This document shows, piece after piece, positions 25,796 through 36,895 of a DNA stretch of 64,000 bases (position 1 is its first letter; each line of letters opens with the position of its first letter). The stretch comes from Gibbula magus (Eukaryota; Mollusca; Gastropoda; Trochida; Trochidae). Where the stretch lies: positions 40,332,358 through 40,396,357 of the forward strand of contig OW388300.1 of assembly GCA_936450465.1 (NCBI GenBank). Reading direction: 5' to 3'. Both the position numbers and the translations under genes were made by a program. Below the pieces are notes generated by a model. It ran no database searches and was not told the DNA's origin. It saw nothing but the letters and a program-made list of their open reading frames with translations.

Positions 25796-26306
25796 TTATA
25801 AATTCAGACTTTGAAATTTAAGCGATATGCTCTCTGCTGATTGGATTAAACAAGGTCATGTGACCGGTATACATTCTCATAAACACAAGACTGACAGCTG
25901 AAAAATATAACCTTCATAACCTGACGTTTACAAAAAAGAACCTGCGGTTCTACTTTATCTCTGTATCATTGCGCAATTATTACACAGCTATCACATGCTC
26001 TTTTCTTGACTAAATTTTTTAAAAACCTTACAACGTGAATTCTAATTGTGGTTTGATTTGAAAGTTTTATTAAAACAGCATTTTAGAACCAAAAATTAAA
26101 TACTTTAATCAAATTTCCTGTGAACTACGTTTTGCGCGTGGTGACACATAAGTGATGCGGTATTATTGTGGGCGGAGCTTAGCGCATGATTTCAGACAAA
26201 ACTTAACATTTGTTTTATCATGCACTGTACACTTTTGCAGAGATTTTTTATATTCAAAAGTTTATTTACTGGTTAGAAATCACTTAAAATTAAGTTTGAA
26301 TTTATA

Positions 26307-26475
26307 AGAAATAGATTTCATAATGTGTTTGTTCACTGGCTTATAAACGGTTTGAAAGTTCAAGTTAAAGTGTAGTATAAATGCCGTCGACAAGCTCTGG
26401 CATTTATACCAGTTTATCTTGCACCTTTCAAACCGTTTATAAGCCAGTGAAAAAACACATTATGAAATCTATTTC
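26307..26475. repeat. Large hairpin with ~78-base arms
   Basis: 'agaaatagatttcataatgt' is followed by 'actggcttataaacggtttg' and '...tataaatgcc', a short loop 'gtcgacaagctct', then the same sequence reversed and complemented. Copy 2 of the duplication keeps only the right arm (31555-31650) next to the same loop. The left arm plus about 500 adjoining bases was therefore gained in copy 1 or lost in copy 2. Confidence 0.85.
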
Positions 26476-27178
26476 TTAAATGAAAAACAGATAAGATGTC
26501 AAGCTCTGGCGTCCTCTAGTTACTTCAATAGACAGCTGTCTTTGATAAACAGATGTTCAATTTCTTTAAGTTGCACATTGTGTATGCTTGCCAACAATTA
26601 TGTTAGTTCAGCATGTCACAAACATTACATGAAAAAATGAAACTTAAATTAGAGGAAAACATGTACATGGCTCATAGATGAACAAAGGTTGACGACTGCG
26701 TCAGGATATATGTTACAAGTTGAAGTCACACTTAATACACTTAGGAATATTTCTTGTGTTTCCCCAAAACATGATCGTTTTAATGTGAAAAATGAATACT
26801 TTATTAACTTGTACATACAGAATATTACTTTAAGATTATAAAACTATGTGATAACCAAAATTCAATCATTTTTGACTTTTTATGATAAGTATGTTACCCC
26901 TTAAGTCACTTATTTAAATCTTCAAATAATACAAAAAGCACCAACAATTATGTACCATGGGCCGATGGCCTATATGTACCCTATGGAAATAAACTATTGA
27001 ACAAAAAGCACTTGTTAGATTAATAATAGTATTTAGCAATGACTATAGTGTTTGTCATGTAGGTAAATTCTGTTTTCTTTATTCACTTTGGACTTCTGAA
27101 TCTTTTAGGCTTTATTTAGTTTGAAAATATTGAGGGCTGTATTTATCCGGAAAGGAAGAATCTGGAAAAACATACAAC

Positions 27179-27261
27179 CTGTGTTTTAATGGATTTTCTT
27201 TTCTTTTCACGTAAATGACTCTGGCATTCAATAAGGATTGCGTCCACATAAGGTGATCAAT
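27179..27261 (-). other. Candidate upstream exon of paralogue 1
   Basis: An 83-base segment between 'atctctggcag' and a CAG|GTTGTA donor reads SPYVDAILIECQSHLREKKR then KSIKTQ. The copy 2 equivalent (32455-32373) is open throughout with one Arg-to-Thr change. Here a TGA falls as the first full codon after the acceptor where copy 2 has CGA, so copy 1 would be broken at its very start if this is the right frame. A second frame (LMWTQSLLNARVIYVKRK) is open in both copies. Frame choice is unresolved. Confidence 0.3.
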
Positions 27262-27296
27262 CTGCCAGAGATTACTATAATTCAATCAACAACACA

Positions 27297-27964
27297 ATTG
27301 AAATCAAAGCTGTACGATTCATTAAATAAACCTTTTTGTTCATGAAAACAACTTGTTTGTCCTTGTGCCGTTTAAATGCCATTTGTTTTAGAGCAGCGAA
27401 ACTATACATCTCTTACAATAATGAAATATTAAAAGGGATAGTCAATCTCTTAAAAACGTTCACTTGACCTCGATGCGTGTGTTAATCTGAGTATCACGTC
27501 ATATGGGTCACGTCAGGTGAACTTCACTCCAGCCAATCAGCGACAAGGCTTGGAAACTATCGGACAACTTTCATATTGTAGCGGGTCGCAAGGTGGCCAC
27601 CTGACATGACCCCAATAACCCTTTACTCAAATCAACAAAGCGAGGTACGAGTGAAAGTTTTTGTCTGATTTCAATGAGATTGGGGGATAGTTTAACCATA
27701 TTTTTTGGAGCGTGTTTTATGTATTTATGTTAGTCTTGACAAAAATAAGGTATTGTAATCATATGTTATAAGCATGACTGCATACCGGAGTATATTTCAA
27801 GATTTATTTCTCCCCAAAAATCCATGGTCTTACTGTCCCTTTAAATATTTAAAAGTAAAGCAGCATTTCATTGACACTGTATGCTTCGTGACATTCATTG
27901 AGGCACAACACAGTTTTGAGGTAACGTTACTACACTTAGTGAAAGGAAAACACACAACCATTAT
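27297..27964. other. Spacer between the duplicated units
   Basis: About 670 bases unique to this position. A plus-strand frame of 71 codons (27774-27989) crosses the duplication boundary and has no supporting feature. I see no gene. Confidence 0.5.
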
Positions 27965-28442
27965 AGTCGTTTATCGTACAGACTGTTGACTCTCTAAGCT
28001 AGAGTTTGGGATAAAAAAAATCAACTTTATATTATGTTAAGTGAAAAGTCTATCTTATACATCATAATATGCTTTTATGTGAATTTTTATCACATTTGGA
28101 AGATTTTCTTACAGATTCATTGCATTTTTTCCGTTCTAATTATTTGGAAAATGATTCGAACTAATCCACCTGACGTTCTTTGCTTACTTACTGTAAACTG
28201 TTCGATTATCAACTGTCAGGTTTATTTCATCAACAATAGTTCATGAATTCTTAATCGTTTCGAAACTAAACTGTACAAGGCATTCTTTGTACATGAACTT
28301 GTTGCAGTCAATATCAAATGTTGCTCAAATGCATAGTAAAAGCTCTATACCAATGCCAAATGATTGATCAAAAGCCAAGAGAATACACGGATATTTATGA
28401 ACGATCAACTTCTTTATTTATCGACGGTTTCGGTAAAGATCC

Positions 28443-28640
28443 TCATACGGTTTTTAAACTTAGAAATGTTGACAGCAGGGTATACACAATCTGATCATCC
28501 TTTGACCATGGACTGGATGATGCAAGATGAGTAGCATTGTGAACGGAACAACACAAAGACAGAGTACAGAACGTACACTGTCGACCAAAAGAAACGCTAC
28601 CAGATATCTTATTAGATTTCGTAAAAACTATCATGAACAC
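28443..28640 (-). other. Conserved open frame in the duplication (copy 2)
   Basis: Counterpart of 22692-22883, nearly identical: one synonymous change in one frame and one Asn-to-Thr change near the end. Same ambiguity between a cysteine-containing frame and a hydrophobic frame. Confidence 0.2.
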
Positions 28641-29039
28641 TTCAGTAATATTATAGCATTATGAAGTTGCACCATTTCTGCACAATATATTTAAATTTCA
28701 GAAGTTTTCATGTCACAAAAGAATGGCGATTGTTGAAATGAGATGACAGAATTGTTCAGTTTTCGATCAGCGCTTGGTCAGAAAAACATTTGAAACTGAT
28801 TTACATACAACCACGAGCAACAATACAGGCACGCATTCGCATTAAAGTGGCGATGACGCTACATATGTATGTGGTTACGGTGCGCGAGTAAACCAACCGG
28901 AAATAGCGGTTTTCATTTGGCATGATTTTCATGAATTTTATAGACACAATTTTTCCACGATTTCAATGGCGTTTCTTATTACTTATTGTTTCAGCATAAC
29001 CTGGAGACCACCATTCATTATATTTCAGAAATTATTTCA

Positions 29040-30958
29040 TCATTCATTTAAAGGAAAATCACGTAGGCATGTCTTTTGACCAACAGTGAAACTGGCAAAT
29101 TCAATCATCTCCGAGCCACTACACCACGATGTCTTGACTGGATTCAAAGGTTCTGTTTTAACTATCAGTGACGAATCCTTATTTTCACAATTTAGTAGAA
29201 ACTTACCAAATTTAGAAAACTTGTTGTAAAGAACATTGCAAACTTGTTTTTAATGTACAGAGAGCAAACAAAGTTCAGATTCGAATGTGAATGATCATTT
29301 GATATAGATCAATATACTTTTTGATTGAATATCTTTTTCAATCGAAGCCTTCCGGCAATGGAACAGAAAGTTAATATAGCAAACAAATTACAAGAAAACA
29401 TCATGTAGTTTGATAACCTCCTTGAGGGAATTATTAAACCAACCCCTTTCGTTTCACGCGTCGTATATATCGTCAATAAGTTTATTATTATCCATTGGCC
29501 CAAGGACAAATAATGCAATATTGAAAACTAATCTAAATGCTACCATGTTCAATAAAGATAGATTTAAAAGAATAGAATAGACATGGAATTATGATATCTA
29601 CATATATAAGTACATGTTTCAACTGTACCTGGATTCAATATTCTAACTACACTATTTTATGTCCTTTCAAATATCTTTTTACATACAGGACAAAATAAGT
29701 TCGTGATAATAGAATGTCTGCGATTGATACGTTATAAATATGAATAATGATGTCATTACTTACAATTTTCATATATCTCGATCTTTTTGTGTCCAGTATG
29801 AATTGATCTTTCTGATTAAATTGCTTTCGAACTTGCCGTCGCCTTCTTTCAGATAGGTATTTAAAGAGATGTGCGTCTAAATAATGGTGTTCTATTTTCA
29901 ACCCGGAACATGCATCTTTGTATGACTGTCTGGTCTCAAGGAGGATATCGCTGCCTCATGTCACAACTCCGTCCTTCAAAGTGTTCTTGAGATATTACTG
30001 TTAAATTAAACTGTCTACTGTGAGAAGAGCATCAGTTTACAGATAAAACTCAATACCTATCTATTGTGAGAGAACAATAATATCACGACAAAACATCAGA
30101 GAATTGTCAATAGATAATATTATTTTAGATGGAACTTACTTAAAGCTAGATTGGATAGTTTATGTAAATTCGCCACAATTATTTCCGCATGTGTTAATTT
30201 GCAGTAAGTATCAATTTTATCATTCATTTTCGTATTTAATTGTCAGAAAAATATCTTTAAGAAAAAACTGTTCTTTAACAACTTCACGAGTGACGCGACC
30301 ACAAGTGAAATATCAACGTTACCCATGTCAGGAGGTTAAATAGTCCACGAGTTGTTAATATAAGTGTAATGAGTAATCAACAAAATCGAATTTATAACTT
30401 AAAATTTTTTAAACAATCGTCGTTTTGGAAACTCTTTACCTAGACGTGATAGGAGAGCGAATTTGGATATGTTGGCGTAATATAAAACAGCAAATATGCG
30501 TTAACGATTGAAAGTACAAGAAGGTACTTTATGTCAAATAAAGAAATCATAAGTTTATTTATCATTTTTTATTAATGTTTAGCTTACACGAAAAGCATTC
30601 TGAACGAAAACAGTGTTTAATACGTGGGTTTAATACAACTTGTGTTTTTTAGCACAAATAAGATAAAAAGTATCATGTCTGGATGAATGAAACTGTGTAT
30701 ACATACTTATTTACAAGACAATCGCTAATTTCATACACCCAAAATTGACTTTATCCGCCCAAGTATTTTGAGACTTTACTATGATAAAATTGGTAGGATT
30801 TTATTTTGTCCGGTTTTGTATGCTAAAATGATATTATTTAATGATTTTTAAATCCCGAATCCTAACCTCTTTACAGTATCAAATGTGTTTACCTTGAAAG
30901 GGAGCCTCTAGTTGATATGTAACTTTCTTTAAAACTTTTGGCTCATGAAGATTCAACT
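29040..30958 (-). CDS. Unrecognised multi-exon gene, paralogue 2 (3' part)
   Basis: Exons 30958-30893 (LNLHEPKVLKKVTYQLEAPF), 30778-30715 (KSQNTWADKVNFGCMKLAIV), 30481-30440, 29950-29764 (starts DILLETRQSYKDAC; EHHYLDAHLFKYLSERRRR) and 29177-29040 (starts DSSLIVKTEPLNPVKTSWCS) have exactly the lengths of paralogue 1 (66, 64, 42, 187 and 138 bases). All frames are open. The third exon has lost its acceptor: 'attttagAATACG' in copy 1 is 'gttttatATTACG' here. That exon is 42 bases with equal entry and exit phase, so skipping it would keep the frame. Just upstream of exon 1, eight intronic bases are missing relative to copy 1. Family not recognised. Confidence 0.45.
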
Positions 30959-31097
30959 CTGGTGTCAATAAAGCCCACGTCCAAAGTAAATGATCAAATA
31001 CTGATCAATGTAATTCAATCAACGACACACTGTTAGAGCGTAAGACGTCCTTTAACTGCTCCGTTACTAGAAGAAGGCTGTTAACGGTACATCCATT

Positions 31098-31545
31098 GCG
31101 TTGTTGGGGGTCACATATTCCAAACGTTATAAATGGTCTTACTTTATCGAGAGGTACCGACTGTTATCGGAAACTATCATTTTGGTGATAGTCGACTTAG
31201 TATATTGGCGATATGAAGGTAAACGCAGTGATTTCTGATCTAAAACTGGACAATGCACCGCGGAGCGCGCCAATGAGTCAAACGTTATTTTGGAGTCTTA
31301 TTTAAAACCGACAAAATAACAAATTTGGGTTGGTAATGTTGAATAGGTCATATAACTACTGTGCATATAAATGGAACGTTCAGTTTCGGTTTCTGCACAT
31401 GCAAAATGATGTTACTTGATTTTAATTGGAAACTAGTAATTATAATATATTTAGCTATAGCGGAAGAATACAAGCTGAGTAAATTTGTTTGTATTGTAAA
31501 CAGCACATATGATGAGTTGGGGCGTATTAAAGCCGAATAATGTTT
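31098..31545 (+). repeat. Dispersed ~400-bp repeat, copy 4 of 5
   Basis: Copy carried along in the second duplication unit, from 'gcgttgttgggggtcacata' onward. It is shorter around 'caccgcggagcgcgcc', where copy 3 reads 'caccgcgtgtggcgcgcgcc'. Confidence 0.7.
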
Positions 31546-32372
31546 ATATAATGTCGACAAGCTCCGGCATTTATACCAGTTTAACATGCACCTTTCAAAC
31601 CGTTTATAAGCCAGTGAACAAACATATTATGAAATCTATTTCTTAAATGAAACACAATGGATGCACCTTTAAACAGATTAGATGTCAAGCTCTGGCGTCC
31701 TCTAGTTACTTCAATAGACAGCTGTCTTTGATAAACAGATGTTCAATGAATTATTTCTTTAACTTGCACATTGTGTATGCTTGCCAACAATTATGTTAGT
31801 TCAGCATGTCACAAACATTTCATGAACAAAATGAAACTTAAATTAGAGGAAAACATGTACATGACTCAAAGATGAACAAAGGTTGACGACTGCGTCAGGA
31901 TCTATGTTACATGTTGTATTCACACTTAATAAACTTAGGAATATTTCTTGTGTTTCCCCAATACATGATCGTTTTAGTGTGAAAATTGAATACTTTATTA
32001 ACTTGTATACACAGAATATTACTTTAAGATTATAAAACTATGTGATTACTAAAATTCAACCATTTTTTACTTTTTATGATAAGTATGTAACCCCTTAAAT
32101 CACTCATTTAAATCTTCAAATAATACAAAAAGCACCAACAATTATGTACCATGGGCAGTTGTCCTATATGTACCCTATGGAAATAAACTATTGAACAAAA
32201 AGCACTTATTAGATTGATAATATTATTTAGCAATGACTATAGTGCTTGTCATGTAGGTACATTCTTTTTTCTTTATTCACTTTGGACTTCTGAATCGTGT
32301 AGCCTTTTTTTAGTTTGAAAATATTGAGTGCTGTAATTATCCGGAAAGGAAGAATCTGGAAAAAATACAACC

Positions 32373-32455
32373 TGTGTTTTAATGGATTTTGTTTTCTTTT
32401 CACGTAAATGACTCTGGCATTCAATAAGGATTGCGTCCACATAAGGTGATCGATC
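32373..32455 (-). other. Candidate upstream exon of paralogue 2
   Basis: Counterpart of 27179-27261 with the frame fully open (RSPYVDAILIECQSHLREKK, then TKSIKTQ) between the same AG and CAG|GTTGTA signals. If real, it joins the LNLHEPKVLKK exon in phase 0 using the AG two bases further on (exon start 30956). Confidence 0.3.
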
Positions 32456-32487
32456 TGCCAGAGATTACTATAATTCAATCAACAACA

Positions 32488-33646
32488 CATTATTAGAGCA
32501 TAAGACTTCCTTTAACTACTCTGTAACTAACAGAAGACTGTTAAACAGATTAGATTTCAAGCTCTGACGTCTTCTGGTTACTTCAACAGACAGCTGTCTT
32601 TGATAAACAGGGGTTCCACGGATTAGTTCTTTAATTCCGTTGTGTTTGCTTGACACGACCAGTACGTAGCTCTGAGAAAAATTACTTGGACAATGGGAAA
32701 CTTGAAAGAGGGGAAACCTTGTACAGGATATGTGTTTCACCCGTCTTTAATTGACAGTGGTTGAATGAAGCAGTGATTCAATTCTAATAGTGTGTGTACT
32801 TGGAACAGTAATGTCAATTCCGATGTGTCACGTATTTCGATGAGATCAGGAGAATACTTGAAACAAGAAGCCTCGTGTATGTTTCAGATGTATATCTTAG
32901 ATGTATGTAGGTCAGAGTTATAGTGTCCAAAATGCATAGCTTGCGTGCCTGTATTGTATACATTCGTTGTATATTCCTGATTTTATAGTACATTTTTGAC
33001 GAAAACAAAAGTTTATCAATTGTTTCCATGACTACTGTTTTAAAATATTGAACATATTGATATGTATCTAAAAAAAACATATGTATTTGTGTAGTGTTGT
33101 AAAAGAGTATTAACCATGGTTTTGCGACCATATATAACACTTCAGACGATGTACAAAATAGTAACAGCAGTATTAATACTCTTCCGCATTGTTTGAAGCA
33201 TAAAAGTATGTTTGAAACAGAGGGAACTTGGGAAGAACCGATAGATCAAACCGATGTTCAAACTAAATAAGCGGGTGTCTATCCTACTCATAAACCAGTA
33301 ACAATAATAATTTACATAAACATTGCTTTGGCAGCACAACAATGAAAGTCAACTGCGTAAGACGTACAGCTGATATCCTGCCTTGCACGCACTATGCATG
33401 TTCTGCTGAATGTTCTGCACGTGAGCTTCTATAACTATGCCCGTGGAGAACACAAACATTATTCATCATGAAACGACTTTAATTAATTGGTAAGTGAAGG
33501 ACAATGGTAAAACAATGCCCGAAAACTGTTGATGGAACCCAAGATTTGCACGACTTTGAATTTGATGGTTACAACTCCTGTGGAATGAAATTTGAAGGTG
33601 GAAACATCAGTTCAGTTGCTTTGGATACCAGGAACAAAAGGATGAT
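32488..33646. other. Stretch without a supported gene
   Basis: Minus-strand frames of 74-108 codons occur here (32516-32740, 32814-33140, 33142-33342) but have AT-driven composition, no shared domain and no splice framing. Part of 32500-32640 resembles 26496-26600 ('agat...caagctctg(g/a)cgtc', 'acagctgtctttgataaaca'), a further diverged copy of that segment. Confidence 0.4.
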
Positions 33647-34735
33647 ATGCGTCGACTAACCCAAAATGAAAGCTTAAGATTACGTGCCCTTGGCATGCTA
33701 CAGGTTGGCACAACACAGACGGTTGTGGCACGGACAAGGAACGTTTCTCAATCTGTCATAAGCAGATTATGGTCCAGATATCGTGATACACGTTCTGTAA
33801 ACGATAGGCCACGCTCTGGTCGACCAAGGGCGACAACTCATGCCCAGGATAGATTTATCCGTACCATAGCCTTAAGAAATCGTGTCATAACCGCAAATCA
33901 AATCAGAGCTCGACTTCAAACAGACACTGGTGTGAGTGTGAGTGCCCAGCCGATCCGAAATCGCCTGCACAGGGGTCATCTACACGCCAGACGTCCTCGC
34001 GTGATTCCTTGTTTGAGAGATTGGGATAATCGACGTTGGAACAATGTGATGTTTTCAGATGAAACAAGGTTTACTGAGGACTTTCTGGACAGGCGTAGGA
34101 GGGTGTGGCGTTGACGAAACGAGCGCTTCCATGACGTCAACGTCATTCAACATGATCGATTTGGGGGTGGGTCTGTAATGGTGTGGGGAGGCATCACTGC
34201 TGCTGGAAGAACGGCCTTACAAGTTGTTGCCGGACGTGTGACAGGCCAGTACTACCGGGACAACATCTTAGCAGCCCATGTTGTGCCCTTCGCACGTCGT
34301 CATGACCGCCGTTTCATTTTTCAGGATGACAATGCAAGATGTCACAGAGCAAGGGTTGTTAATGAGTACCTCCAACAACTGAATGTCACCACACTACCAT
34401 GGCCAGCACTGAGTCCAGACCTCTCGCTCACCGAGCATGTCTGGGACATCCTGGGACAGGGGTTACGTCAGCGTCAAGAACGTCCTGCCAATGTCCAAGA
34501 ACTTGCTGCTGCGTTGCAAGAGGAGTGGAATAAGCTTGGCCAAAAGGACTTGAGACGTCTCATAAGGAGTATGCCTCAGTATGGACATAGTGTGTGTCAT
34601 TTACAGCACCAATAATGTGGAATAAATCGATATGTGTTCCCTTAATTTGGTTTCGTTGTTTGTTTCTTCTTTGGATTCATAATTTTCTTTTAATAACACT
34701 TATAAATCCAATATCCCCTACTTTTTTGCATAGTA
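33600..34735 (+). mobile_element. Tc1-like DNA transposon, decayed
   Basis: The body is the transposase pseudogene plus a 3' flank ending 'ccctacttttttgcatagta' at about 34735, followed by TATA. Such an end looks like a Tc1-type terminal repeat next to its TA target. I could not find the matching left terminal repeat upstream of 33647, so the 5' end is uncertain or lost. Confidence 0.6.
33647..34615 (+). pseudogene. Tc1/mariner-type transposase, inactivated
   Basis: A single reading frame is interrupted by one TGA at 34112-34114, where the sequence on both sides aligns continuously with Tc1-like transposases (VWR-stop-RNERF...). The amino part has two helix-turn-helix-like regions (LRLRALGMLQVGTTQTVVAR; NVSQSVISRLWSRYRDTRSV) with a GRP motif (PRSGRPRATT) between DNA-binding halves. 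The catalytic triad is visible: D in VMFSDETRF, D in FIFQDDNARCH, and E in TEHVWDIL, with 34 residues between the last two (DD34E). About 20 residues normally between the DNA-binding and catalytic parts seem deleted after RRPRVIP. The stop and deletion make it non-functional. It would cut and paste its own element at TA sites. Confidence 0.9.
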
Positions 34736-34736
34736 T

Positions 34737-36099
34737 ATACAAATGTTTTGTATAGATGATGCACTGGAATGACGTGAACTCAAAGTTCCTCTGTCTTCTC
34801 TAAATACATTGAAATCACAATAAATTTGTTTTAAAGATATCTCATCTATCCTTTTATGATATATTTTGAGAAATGTGAAAATATATGTATTTTATAAAAA
34901 CTGTGACTATTGAGTGATGAATCAATATTTTATTAAGAGATTTTTTACAATTTACAATATATATGTCTTGACCATAATTATTTCTATTTTATGTTATATC
35001 ATCTATTTTAACAAACACAGAGTGACTAATAATAGGATACATTTTACTTTTATGAGGACCTAAGTCCTTATATTGACGAAATGCTTTCACATGCGGTGTC
35101 ATACAGGGTGCAAATTGTTGTAAAACACTGAGGTGAATCGCTATAGAATGACTTAATTAGATTCGAAAAATAAATCTTTCTACAAATAATACCAAATTAA
35201 CCATTTTCATGAAATTATGTTTGTATCGTACCTCTTCAAGCCAAGAATACATGGATTACAATATAACTGTAAATCATGATTTGCATTAATAAAACAAGCT
35301 TGAGGAATGGACGGCATTTCCATATCTTTGCAAGTGGTGATTGCCATGAAAATAACATTGCTACTCAGTTATTTTCTGATGTAGTTACATTTCATCAAAA
35401 CAGCAACATCCATGCCAAAAGATTTTCAAATGAACAGCTCCGATGATCTTCTGCTTCCAGAAACAGGTTCCGGGAAATATATTTATCCAATTCGTAGATC
35501 ATATTGGACGAATAAAGCCAATAAACATCTATTTTGTGATTTGAAATAATCCGTGACAATGAAGAAATTGTCCGTTACATCAATTTTGTAATCACAAATT
35601 TTCTGTGACACATTAGAAAATTTCAAGGTAACTGATATCTACGTTTTTGTACTGTTAAAACGCCGAATGCTTTATGATAAAAGAGGATTAACCCTTACCG
35701 GAGCAAAATGTTTTGTTTATACAATTATATGTGCACGTGTAACTTACATTGCACCGAAAATGTATTAAACTATTTACTTTGTGCCAATTACTTGCTTGAC
35801 GACGTTATCAGTGGCAATGTGGTCATCATAAATCTAGTTGTCACTTATGGATATATCTGTTAACTAACTGTTACATCAATTCTTTGACAACATTAAGTTT
35901 GTATATCTGCAACCCATTTATCGTTCCTTACCCTTGACCTACCGAGGCTTAAATCACAACGAATGTTACACATCACAAGGACTCTGTCGCAATAATCACA
36001 AATACCCTCACTGTAACCAATTTCCCTACCAGTGAGTAGGTTATCTCCATTATTTTAATGTGTTTCTTTGACACTGCGGAAGTGAACTGAGTGATGAGT
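34737..36099. other. AT-rich stretch, no gene seen
   Basis: No frame above chance length, no repeat with definable ends. Confidence 0.5.
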
Positions 36100-36895
36100 T
36101 AATCGGGTGAACCCATCTGGCCTGACCACGGCATGGTGTCCGGCGTCCGTCCGTCCGTAAACTTTTCGCATTTTCGTCTTCTTCTTCTCCAGAACCACTT
36201 AGTCTAGGGAGCTGAAATTGTGTGTACAGACTCCTTGGCCAATGGGGATTCTAAATTGTAAAATTGGTGACGGGGGTCACAACCTTAAAAACCTATTTTC
36301 ATCTTCTTCTCCAGTTCCAAAAGGTCTAGAGAGCTTTAAAAGCTGTGTGCAGACTCCTTGGCCGATGTGGATTCTAAATTGTAGATTTCGTGACCCTGTG
36401 ACCCCCATATATAGGTCACAGGGGTCACATCCTTAAATACCTATTTTCACCTTTTTCTCCAGTACCAAAAGGTCTAGAAAGCTGAAAAGTTGTGTACAGA
36501 CTCCTTGCCCAATGGGGATTCTAAATCGTAGATCTCGTGACCCCCCTGTCCCCAAATAACGGTCACAAAGGTCATGACCTGAAAAACCGTATGAAAAGGT
36601 CTAGAAAGCTGAAATGTTGTGTGCATACTCATTAGGCAATTGGGATTCTAAATTGTATATTTGACAGTGTGACCGCAAATATTGGTCACAGGGTTCGGGA
36701 CCTGAAAACTTTCTTTTATCTTCTTCTCCAGTACAAAAAGCTCTAAAAAAGCCGACATGTTGACATGCCGACTATTTGGTCAAAATAGATTCTAAATTGT
36801 AGATTTGGTAAATGTATTACTTGAGATAACTTAGATATTCAACCTTTGATAATAATCAATGAAGTCCTGGTGAGCTACAGAGCCCATGGTTCTAT
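36100..36895 (+). mobile_element. Satellite-bearing element ('cggcgtccgtccgtccg' family), plus orientation
   Basis: Starts around 'ctggcctgaccacggcatgg', then 'gtccggcgtccgtccgtccg', followed by about four imperfect units of ~145 bases ('ttcttctccag...aaaggtctaga', 'ctccttggccaatggggatt', 'gtgaccccc...ggtcaca'). It ends near 'ctggtgagctacagagccca'. It is the inverted counterpart of 39924-41114, so the last ALG10 exon lies between two opposed copies. The 72-codon frame at 36218 is just repeat sequence. Confidence 0.8.

Larger units (their letters stand above)
22242..27296 (-). repeat. Tandem segmental duplication, copy 1
   Basis: Begins 'agtcgtttatcgtacagac' and ends near 'ttcaatcaacaacaca'. 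It repeats in the same orientation at 27965-32487 at high identity over most of its length. Copy 1 contains about 580 bases absent from copy 2 (about 25795-26390), including one arm of a hairpin. A spacer of about 670 bases separates the copies. Genes within read on the minus strand. Confidence 0.9.
27965..32487 (-). repeat. Tandem segmental duplication, copy 2
   Basis: Matches 22242-27296. Differences include small indels, loss of the ~580-base hairpin-bearing segment, and scattered substitutions. The final shared sequence is 'ttactataattcaatcaaca', after which the flanks differ. Confidence 0.9.

Noticed and set aside
32814..33140. 108-codon minus-strand frame
   Set aside because: Low-complexity Tyr/Leu/Ile composition, no splice signals, no copy or domain.
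36218..36436. Frame with a doubled 'CVQTPWPM' motif
   Set aside because: The doubling is the internal satellite unit of a mobile element, not a protein repeat.
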